From: Cavia porcellus | Taxonomy: Eukaryota; Chordata; Mammalia; Rodentia; Caviidae | Assembly: GCF_034190915.1 (NCBI RefSeq) | Contig: NW_026947486.1 | Location: 17,324,001-17,388,000 of the forward strand | Direction of reading: 5' to 3' | Length of the DNA: 64,000 nt | Part shown: piece by piece, positions 55,736-64,000 of the stretch | Layout of the letters: every line of letters begins with the position of its first letter | How positions within the stretch are numbered: the stretch's first letter is position 1 | The notes under the pieces: generated by a model | What the model was told of the DNA's origin: nothing | The model's database searches: none | The model's input: only the letters and a program-made list of their open reading frames with translations | Position numbers and translations under genes: made by a program

Positions 55736-57002
55736 CACATCAAGGTGCACGTGAATGGATCTGAATTGGAGGGGAACGACAGGTATAATAATCTTGATTC
55801 ACTGGTAAGATCACAATGCCTTTAATTGGGATGGGAGAACACTTGAGAATAGAATTTGATACGTCACTTAAAAGACAATTATTGTCCATTTTATCAAATT
55901 TTGTCATTAGGGTTAAGACAAATGTGCTAAATACATAGTTGAAGATTCACAATTAGAAAATAACCATCTTATAATCTTCACCATCACTATCATTGATTAA
56001 TATTATTTTGCATACACTGGCCTGAATCTAAATTTCAACAATTTCCACCTGAAGTTCAAATCTAAGTTTTTGCCTCTCTCTTGTTTTTAAACCAGATTTT
56101 CAATGTAAGTTCTCTATATAAGATGTTCATAAAGATAACTAATTCTACAAGGGTTTATAAAGGTTAATTATTGAATGACTATGCAATCCTCAGAGAATTT
56201 TAAAACTGATATTTTGAAGACATTAAAATGAAAAAATGTTTCTTGTTATCTCTAGGTTCATTAAGCAGTAATCAACAATAAAATACTCATTCTCACTGAG
56301 TCTGGGGAATAATTGTAGAACTCCCTCTGCCAGACACAGGTGCTGGGCAGGGTACTGTATGTGAGTGGGCAAAACGGTGAACCAGAGGGGCATGGTACTT
56401 TTCCCAATGAAGCCCATGCATAGATACAAAAGCTGGAAAGTAATCCAAATTAGCACTGAATTTAGTCAGAGTTCATTGAAAGGGTCAAAATGTTGTGCTT
56501 GTTCTACTTGTTTCAACTCCTGCAAGCTGTCACTGCTTAAAAGTGAATCTTACAAGGCTCCTACTTTCCTGAACATGCCAATGTGTATATTTCTCTCCCA
56601 GGCATTGTTAAAGTGAATATGCTCCTTAGCTTAGGTTCTGTGGGGCAAAGGTAAGGAAGCAAAATGTCCAAATCACAAGATAGTGTCACAGATTGATGGC
56701 CAAGGGCAAAGCACAGTGTGAGAACAATTTGGGGTTTGGTATTAGAGGTGAACAATAGGCAGGAGATGCAAAATGAGCATGCCAGAAGTCATTTTACAAT
56801 TAAACTGTTTTTTTTTAGGTTGGGCAATAGAAAGGTTAATTCTAGCAAAATGGGATTTTTTGTTATGAAACTCCGCAAGATACCAAAGCAATGAAGAAGT
56901 TTTCCTTTTCTATTTCTCTTTATCCCTTCATTAATCACCCTTCCTGCCCTCTGCCAGGTTCCTTCACTGGTGGAGCTAGATTAACTGAAAACAACCAAGC
57001 TG
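55736..57002. other. Spacer, no gene seen
   Basis: About 1.27 kb. Short frames only, with no recognised repeat. Confidence 0.4.
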
Positions 57003-57358
57003 TCTTAATTACTTTTCTTGTTGCTGACACAAAATATCCACCAGCCAAAGTTTAAGGAGGAAAGTTTTATTAAGCTCACAGTTTATAGTCCTTTCAGTCC
57101 ATAAAAAGCAAAGGAAATCAAGAGGAAGAGAGAGAAGTCTCTTTATACCCCTTATACTGTATCCAGTCTACTGGAATTAGGCTGGTGCCAGTCCAATCAG
57201 CAGATTGATCAAGCAGTCACCAACCCTAATCCCAGCACCCTTAATGCCAGAATTGCACTACTAGTCAATCACACATTCTCAATTCAGCCATCTCTGAGAA
57301 AACTCTATGACTGCATGAGGCTTTGGGGAAGGTCATCTATACACAAACCATAACACAA
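57003..57358 (-). mobile_element. LTR-like copy, probably ERVL-MaLR type
   Basis: 'cttaattacttttcttgttg', 'gacacaaaatatccacc', complement polyadenylation signal in 'aaagttttattaagctc', and the end 'acacaaaccataacac'. Same plan as 50478, more diverged. Confidence 0.5.
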
Positions 57359-57796
57359 GGCAAACATCTACTGGTGGCTTCCACTGATTGAAATCTTTCC
57401 TAGTGGATGGGTTTTTTTCATATTTCATCTTGTTAGATAGGGAATGGAGTCTCAGGAAATCCTTTGATAAACTTTCTTTTTTCTAAATGAAAACAACAAG
57501 AGAAAACAGAGACTTCAGAGGGACTTGCAGTCTGTTAACTTCCACTGCAGGATGACTTGCTTTGGCTGAGAAAATAAGCCGCATTTTTTTCTGAGCTGTT
57601 AATCATAAGTATTAGGTTGGGTTAAGGAAGTGACCATGTGGAAAGGAGGAGTAGGTTAACCAAGTAAGTTTTCCATTAATATTTTTAAATTGTTTCTTTC
57701 ATTCTCTGAGAAATTAATAATCTACTGGACTTACGCAAATTGTTGAGGACCATTGCATGACTGATTATTAAAAATAAAGTGTTTGCCTCTTGGTCA
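57359..57796. other. Spacer, no gene seen
   Basis: Unassigned. Confidence 0.4.
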
Positions 57797-57810
57797 AAAT
57801 TTGCTCTGGG

Positions 57811-57910
57811 AAGGGGCTGGGGATTTAGCTCAGCGGCATAAGTGCCTACCTTGCAAGTGTGTGGTCATGATTTCGATCCCTGGTACTGATAAAAACTAAA
57901 AAGACAAAAG
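57811..57910 (+). mobile_element. ID SINE, well preserved
   Basis: 'ggggctggggatttagctca' with an A-box-like 'tagctcagcggc', a B-box-like 'atttcgatccc', then 'ggtactgataaaaactaaaa'. 'aaatttgctctggg' (57797-57810) and 'aaattttgctctggg' (57911-57925) are its target-site duplication. The body is tRNA-like, as expected of an ID element transcribed by RNA polymerase III. Confidence 0.95.
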
Positions 57911-57925
57911 AAATTTTGCTCTGGG

Positions 57926-58349
57926 CTTGTACATTCTTACAGAATATTGGACTATAAAAGGACCCTTGAGTTTTGAAAGCCAAATGAACTATATGTGTCT
58001 CCATGAGACCGGGCATGCATTTGTTTCATCAGTCCTATGGCTACCAATGTTGTCTGTGTTCAGTACTGTTATTACACAAAATCGGAGAGGGCCATGTGCT
58101 CAGGAAGAGTTGAAGGGCACTCTTGTGTTCTTTCTCTGCCTTATTTCACTGCTTGTAGTCTTTTGTACCCACATACACTATTTCATACATACTCAGCATC
58201 TGACCGCAAGCCCTGCTGCATATTCCTTCCTTCTCATTTTTACTGCTATTAACAGGCCCTTGCATGGATTCTCCAGGTTCCCTTAGTGTATCTCAGTACC
58301 ATCCTGGTTGATCTTGCTTCCTTGGTTTCTCTTCAAAAAAGTCCTGTCA
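57926..58349. other. Spacer, no gene seen
   Basis: A 119-codon frame (57927-58286) starts with an ATG but shows no family signature. I do not call it a gene. Confidence 0.4.
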
Positions 58350-58560
58350 CTATTCACTGTATGCTTACTTCATGCTCACTGCAGTTCAGGTGCAGAACTG
58401 AGCACTTCACTTGCATTGTCTCATCAATTTTAAGGCAACCCTGTCAAGATGTCTAATTGACAGATGAGAAAGGTGAAGCCCAGTAAACTTACTTAGTATA
58501 TCTTAGGGCACAGAGATACCTCAGTTTATTTAGAATCAGGATTTGTATTCAAAACTGCCT
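58350..58560 (+). repeat. MIR SINE (ancient)
   Basis: 'gaactgagcacttcacttgc', 'attgtctcatcaattttaag', 'ggcaaccctgtcaagatg', 'gacagatgagaaaggtgaag' follow the MIR core order. Confidence 0.75.
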
Positions 58561-58768
58561 AATCCCTAATCCTAGATTAAAACTATTGTAAATTCTCCAG
58601 TTCTCCTCTCACATTAACTAGAGGGTTATCATTATAAAATACATTCAGAAACATGTTATACATACCTTTAAATCCTTTCATCATTCACCATAGTGACATG
58701 CCTTTAAACCAAATTAAGCAATTTGCCAAAGATACTCAAAATCTGTTTACATGATATGGGTAGATATC

Positions 58769-59218
58769 TTAGTTTCTTTCCTTATTTCTGGAACAAAATA
58801 CCCAACATCCATGTAAAGGAGGAAAGGTTTACCCTCAGTTCAGTTTGTAGGACTTTCAGTCTATATTTGTCTAGCTCCAAGGCAAGGTAGCACAGCAGAG
58901 GAGCACTGCAGCAGAGAAACAATCCATGGCAAAGGAGGGCAGGCAGAAAGCAGCAGCAGCCGCCGCCGCAGTAGGGAACCTGATTTCTTTCTGACCTTTA
59001 CATGTCATCCAAGTTATGAACCTATTGATAGATGCCACCCACACCCAAGATGGTGCTTCCACTATTCGCACTCAGAGTTATGTTCAACACATTTCATTTA
59101 GTTATCACACACCCTTAATACCACTACCACATACCCTAATCCAGCATCACACGAAAGTCCCACCTATGAGCATACAAGGATGGGGAGGAGGACATCCAGA
59201 TTCAAGTCATAACAGTAT
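58769..59218 (-). mobile_element. LTR-like copy, probably ERVL-MaLR type
   Basis: 'tatcttagtttctttcctta', 'ggaacaaaatacccaac', 'aggaggaaaggtttaccc', 'ggactttcagtctatatt', and the end 'agattcaagtcataacag'. A CAG/CCG trinucleotide run lies at 58951-58971. Confidence 0.55.
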
Positions 59219-59317
59219 GATATTACAAACCTGATCGACTCTAATTTCTTATTCCATTTCAGTCCCAATGTGTGGAATTTTTTTGTCCACTCTCTCTCTC
59301 CTAGACCAGTTTTGATG

Positions 59318-59695
59318 ATTATATTAGCTTTCCATTGCTGTGACAAAAACTGAGATAATCAACTTTTAAAAGAAGGAAATTTTTCATTTGGTTTGGAGTT
59401 TCAAAGGTTTTAGTCCACGGTTGATTGGTTCTGTTGTTTTGGGACTTAGAATGAAACAGAACATCACAGTGAGGGACATGTAGCAGAGCAAAGCTTATGG
59501 CTGTCAGAAAGCAGAGAGAGAAAGGGGCATGCTGGGATCCCAAAATCTCCTTCAGGGGAACAGCCCCAGTGATGTAACTTCCTCCCACAAGGCCTTGTGT
59601 CCTAAATTTTGCACTACCTCTCAGTAGTGTCACAGGCTGATGGCTAAGCATTTAAGAAGTGGTCTTTGGGAGACATTTGAGATTCAGAGCATAAT
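59318..59695 (-). mobile_element. LTR-like copy, probably ERVL-MaLR type
   Basis: 'attagctttccattgctgtg', 'acaaaaactgagataatcaa', 'gttttagtccacggttgatt', 'aacatcacagtgagggacat', 'cagcccagtgatg'-like block near 59565, and the end 'gattcagagcataata'. Fourth copy of this type and orientation within about 9 kb. Confidence 0.55.
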
Positions 59696-60225
59696 AATGA
59701 TTAAGCTCAGTTTTCTCATATTAACTCTTGACTTCCAAGTATTTATGTGCTAATTCCCATTCTTAATTTCTTAAAATAGCCCCTCATCCCTCCTTGAACT
59801 TCTGGGTTCTCACCCTGGCACTTGCATCACTGTTCTAAATATATCTACATTTTAAAGTTCAGCTCCTTAGACTGACAGTATTGACACTCTGACCCCAAAT
59901 TTTCTAAGCTTACCTTCCATTTTTCTAAGGGGTTATAAGTTTTTAGAATGACTTCATAAAAATCAATTCTGGACATTTCTTAGATATCTTATATTTATTA
60001 AACATTACTCCTACACTATTTCCCTTTTCTCTTCTAACACTCAAAAGTAAATGTAAAGATTTTTTTTTGAGAACCAGTAGGATTCATTTATCATATCAAG
60101 TTTTTCTCCTAGGTTACAGCTTGTGTTATTCAAGAATTAGTGCAGTCAAGCTAGATAGGGCACAAGACAAAGAAAAGACAGGCAGATGTAAAGGTCTATA
60201 TATTAACTATAATTCACTATCCAAA
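59696..60225. other. Spacer, no gene seen
   Basis: AT-rich, unassigned. Confidence 0.4.
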
Positions 60226-60476
60226 CTTTTTTTCTTTTTTGGTTGAAGGAAAAAACCTTTATAACCAATATCCCATTTATAAACAAAAATGGGATAGGAA
60301 ACATTTCCTTATTTTTAACCTTGTATTCATGTATATCTTTAAGTTTGTTTATGTCATAGTTTATTGGTTTAATACACTGCCTGACACAGTGCCTAAAAGT
60401 CAAAGACAGCTGTCAGGTAGATTTGGCCTAATCTACCCCCAGATAGATTTTGCAGGGCAGGCAGCAGCTATCTTCA
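60226..60476 (-). other. Presumed 3' UTR and A-rich tail of the SSU72 retrocopy
   Basis: Read on the minus strand, about 240 bases follow the stop and end in an A-rich run (the complement of 'ctttttttctttttt' at 60227-60240). This fits a reverse-transcribed mRNA tail. The UTR assignment is inferred from position. Confidence 0.55.
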
Positions 60477-61049
60477 TTAGAAGCAGCCAGTGTGCAGGAA
60501 GACCTTGCGGCTCTTCTCGAACTCCTACAATAGCTTCTGGATCTGGTTGTCCATGTCTTCAGTGAGTTGGATATGCTGGCAGAGGTCACAGATGAGGAAC
60601 GCCTGGAGGATGGCCTCTTCATAGTTGCCCTGGATGTTCACATTGATCACATGCACTGACTCTTGTTCTCTGGAATTTACCTCTTTCACTATCTGGTCAT
60701 ATACTTGCTCTTCACAAGTAAGAATCAGACCAAACTCATCTTTGCAGTTCTGGGACCTTTCTGGTTTAAGCTTGATTCTCTTATTTCAGCCCAAAATATT
60801 TAAAACGCCATTATGCATATAATTTTTTTTTTATCTTTCCTCTTAAGATCCTTGTATATCTCTTCATAATGTGGCTTAGAATTATATATATTTGACTTGT
60901 GAAAGATTCACCCTAGAATCTTCATATGAGTTCCTGTTCCAAACGAGTGGACATTGAATCCTTTTTTACTCGAAGATGTGGTGCGCCCCCATGTCCTGGT
61001 TTTGATTGCTAGAGCACAACACAGTCACTTTTAGCGGCGACCAAGGCAT
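60477..61049 (-). pseudogene. SSU72 retrocopy (RNA polymerase II CTD phosphatase), broken
   Basis: SSU72 removes Ser5 phosphate from the RNA polymerase II C-terminal repeat and belongs to the low-molecular-weight-like phosphatases. On the minus strand the start reads MPWSPLKVTVLCSSNQN. The catalytic Cys12 of the P-loop is kept, but Arg18 has become Gln. The best-kept parts are GFNVHSFGTGTHMK, CKDEFGLILTCEEQVYDQIV and EEAILQAFLICDLCQH. Length is about 191 codons against 194 in the parent, without introns, so it is a processed copy. Damage: a frameshift at codons 27-28 giving TAA at 60966-60968, further stops and a second shift, loss of three codons after SREQE, and a stop replacing the final Tyr. 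Confidence 0.92.
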
Positions 61050-61395
61050 GATCGCCTTGCAACAAGGCCTGTTAACACTTCAGTCACTTGAGTTCTCACT
61101 AGTTGTGCTTCCACGCGAGCAAAATGGCAACTGTGGTGCTGAGAAGTCAGGCACTGGAAATGGCAGGAGTGGAAGCAGCGTTTATATCACCCCATAAAGT
61201 CACCTCACAAGAAGACCCTGCCCCTTTCGGTACCAAACTGGGGCGGAGATGGTGGGGTGGGGAGGAGCCAAGCAGATAAGCCCTTCTTGCCTCACAAAAG
61301 CCCAGGTTTCACTCCTGAGCTAGAGAGGCTGCTGGGTGGCCTGCACCGGTTTGCTTGCATCACAACTGGCTAGTAAGGCCTTATCCTTTTTTTAT
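61050..61395 (-). promoter_or_regulatory. GC-rich leader upstream of the SSU72 retrocopy
   Basis: More GC-rich than anything nearby apart from the L1 5' UTRs. Read on the minus strand toward the ATG there is a GC-box-like 'tccgccccag' (near 61240), then 'gatataaacg', a TATA-like motif about 130 bases before the start. It may be retained 5' UTR, or a fortuitous pre-existing GC-rich site. No promoter activity can be claimed. Confidence 0.3.
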
Positions 61396-61409
61396 TTTAT
61401 ATATATATA

Positions 61410-64000
61410 TATGGTGGAGATTAAGATGAAAGAGGACATAACAACATAGGTCAGAACAAAACAATTTAAGCAAGATAGTGGTTCACCACAGGATAATCCG
61501 ACATGACAGTAGTTACCATAGTGTCTATTTACTTAAAATATTTGAGTATAACTTCCTGTAGTATCAAACATAACAAGACAGTGTAAAACCATTCAAGAGG
61601 GTAAAAGTATTACAGGGTATTTAGAACCAACTAACAACAAACAATGGTTTCTATATTATCTCATTGACTATAAAAATTTTTGTTTATATTATCACATATA
61701 ATAAAATCCAATAAGATGCAACATGATAAAACCGATAGAGACAGAACAAAAGCTTTATGGGGCTTCAAAACATCTGATATTAAATCAGCGCTAGCTACTC
61801 TAATGTCTTGTTTTCTTCAAAATAACTGTTCATACCATCACAGACAATGATATCAACCAGAATAAAAACCATTCCAATTAATGAATGAAAACATTATAAG
61901 ACTTCAAAACAATATAATGGGGAATCATGATTACCACATACTTTTATATATTCTTATCATTTCTTACACTAGGGAAACTATTCAATATGTGAGTTAGATT
62001 TATTTCGCTTATGAGTATGGTCTCAAGCTGCATCCACTTATTTATAAATATCTCAATGTGATCATTCTTTATAACAGAGAAGTATTCCATTGTATAAAAA
62101 TACCACAACTTTTTGTCCATTCCTCAGTTGATGGACACTTAGGTTGTTTCCAAGATCTGGCAATTAAAATTGTGCTGCTATAAACATGGGTGCACATATA
62201 TCATTGTGGTATGACGCTTTCAGTTCTTCTGGGAATATGCCAAGAAGTGGAATAGCTGGGTCAAATGGGACTTCAATCCCAGATTTTTGAGAAATATCCA
62301 GACTGACCACCACAATAGTTGCACCAGTCTACACTCCCACCAAAAGTGCAGGAGAGTTCCTTTTTCCCCACAGTCTCTCCAGCATTTGTTGTTGGTAGTT
62401 TTCTTGATCCTGGCCATTCTTTCAGGATTGAGATGGAATCTCAGTGTGGTTTTAATTTGCATTTCTCTAATGAGTAATAATGATGAACAATTTGTCATAT
62501 ATTTATTTAACATTTGTTTTCTTCATCTGAGAATTGTGCATTCATCTCAGATGCCCATTTTTGGATCGGATCTTTGAATTTTGGGGCTCAGTTTTTTTTT
62601 TTTTTAATTCTTTATGTGTTTAAGACAGAAGTCCTTTGTGTGAGGGAGAGTTCACTGAAATTTTTTCCTAGTTTGTGTTTTTTTTTCACTATGTTTGATA
62701 TTTCTTTTGACATGCAGAAACATTTTAATAAGAGGTGATCCCAGTTATTGATTCTGGGAAGTATTTCCCTTGTGGTTTGATTCCTGTTCATGAATTCTCT
62801 ACCTAACCCTGTCTTCAAGGTTTATACCCCATTTGTCTTCCAATACAATTAGTGTTTCTGTTTTAATATTCATATCTTTGATCCATTTATATTTTTATTA
62901 GATATGGTGATAGGCATGGGTCTAGTTTTAGTTTTTGTTATATGGAGAGGCAGTGTTTCCAGTACCATTTATTAAAGAGACTGTCGTTCTTCCAGTGAAC
63001 ATGTTTGGCCCCTTTATCAAAGATAAAGTGGTTGAGTGTGTTTGTAATTGTGGTTATATCTTCTAATCTACTCCACTGATCTTCAGTTCTGTTTTGATTC
63101 CAGTACCATGTTGATTTTACTACAGTTGCTTTGTAGCATATCTTCAAGTTAGGGATTGTGATGCCTCCTGCCTTGCCTTTGCTGCTTAGAACTGTCTTTG
63201 CTATTCTAGTTCTCTTCTGGTTCCAGATGAATTTTAGGAGTGATTTCTCTAGATCTATGAGGTATGCTAATGGTATTTTTATTGTGATTGCATTGAATAT
63301 GCATAACAGTTTTGGTAGAATAGTCATTTTCATAATATTTATTTTTCCTATCCATGAACAAGGGATGTATTTCCATTTTCTGAAATCCTCTTCAGTTTCT
63401 TTTTTCAGTATATTATTTTCCCTGTATAGAACTTTAACTTCTTTCTTGAGAATAATTCCTAAATATTTCATTTTTTTAGTTGCTAGTGTGAACGGTGTAG
63501 CTTCTTTTATTTCTCTCTCTGTGATTTTGTTGTTAGTGTATGGAAATGCTATTGATTTTTGTGCACTGATTTTGTATCCAGCTACATTGCTGAATTAATT
63601 TATTATCTCTAATAGTCTTTCAATGGAGTTTTGGGGGTCTTCTATGTAGAGTATCATGTCATCTGTAAATAATGATAACTTAACTTCTTCTTTTCCTAAT
63701 CTTTACCCCTTTTAATTCTCTCTCTCTCTTGTTTAACTGCTCTGGCTAGTATTTCCAGTACTATATTAACTAGGAATAGTGATAAGTGACATCCTTGTCT
63801 TGTGCCTGGTTTTAAGGTAAAGGGCTTCAGTTTTTGGCCATTTAGTATGATACTGGCTGTTGGTTTGTCATAGATGGCCTTTATTATAATGAAGTAAAGG
63901 CCATCTATTCCAATTTTCTGTAGTTTCTTATCATAAATGAATGTTGGATCTTATCAAAAGCTTTTTCTGCATCTATACAAATAATCAATGATTCTTACTT
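61410..64000 (-). mobile_element. L1 element K, running off the window
   Basis: 3' UTR in complement from 61410 to about 61955 with repeated blocks ('gtagttaccatagtgtct', 'atggtttctatattatct', 'gctactctaatgtct', 140-150 bp apart). Then ORF2 in complement: the Cys/His end ([18 protein letters not shown], 62220-62513), the post-RT region (62938-63471, 177 codons open), and the reverse transcriptase active-site region near 63660, where an ATCATGTCATCTGTAAAT block marks the FADD-type motif. Its 5' part lies beyond 64000. Confidence 0.92.

Noticed and set aside
57811..57910. Possible tRNA gene (A and B boxes present)
   Set aside because: The body does not fold as a complete tRNA; the A-rich tail and target-site duplication identify an ID SINE.
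57927..58286. 119-codon plus-strand frame
   Set aside because: No recognisable domain; hydrophobic-rich chance frame in spacer beside a SINE.

Overview
This is AT-rich mammalian DNA, almost certainly from a rodent outside the mouse/rat group. The evidence is SINE content: short tRNA-derived ID elements, 7SL-derived B1 elements, and B1 fused to an ID-like half (the B1-dID type described in squirrel-, dormouse- and beaver-type rodents), on a background of ancient MIR and rodent-type LINE-1 (L1). The species cannot be named from the sequence alone. I found no intact host protein-coding gene, rRNA, tRNA or CRISPR array.

Layout. 1-3240: repeats and spacer (MIR, ID, B1-dID, a small L1 with a 5' inversion, pyrimidine-rich microsatellites). 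3245-26320: an L1 pile-up. Element B (minus) abuts element C (plus). C is split by a near-full-length L1, element D (8438-14904), flanked by a 14-bp target-site duplication. An orphan 3' UTR (G), an ORF2 fragment (F, minus) and an old near-full-length L1, element H (minus, 20575-26320), follow. 26320-29668: spacer, a B1-dID, an unrecognised 79-codon reading frame, L1 element L, and an ancient L1 remnant. 29669-36532: element E, a second near-full-length L1, inserted in that ancient L1 with its own 14-bp target-site duplication. 36547-51690: spacer dense in SINEs, old L1 fragments and simple repeats. 51690-55735: three further minus-strand L1 pieces. 55736-60225: spacer with LTR-like copies, one well-preserved ID, and a MIR. 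60477-61049 (minus): a broken retrocopy of the RNA polymerase II CTD phosphatase gene SSU72. 61410-64000: another minus-strand L1 (K) running off the window.

Every L1 here is dead. D and E still show the whole plan: 5' UTR, ORF1 (coiled coil, RRM-like and C-terminal domains), a 19-bp spacer, ORF2 (endonuclease, reverse transcriptase, Cys-rich end), and a roughly 1.2-kb 3' UTR. Three structural features deserve attention. The L1 3' UTR is built of diverged repeats of about 145-150 bp. The 5' UTR exists in two unrelated repeat forms: about 327-bp monomers in E, and about 61-bp repeats in H. D and E also share an in-frame ORF2 stop and a 3' UTR deletion of about two repeat units. I see no new enzymatic or defence system; the interest lies in L1 promoter and tail architecture and in the retrocopy.
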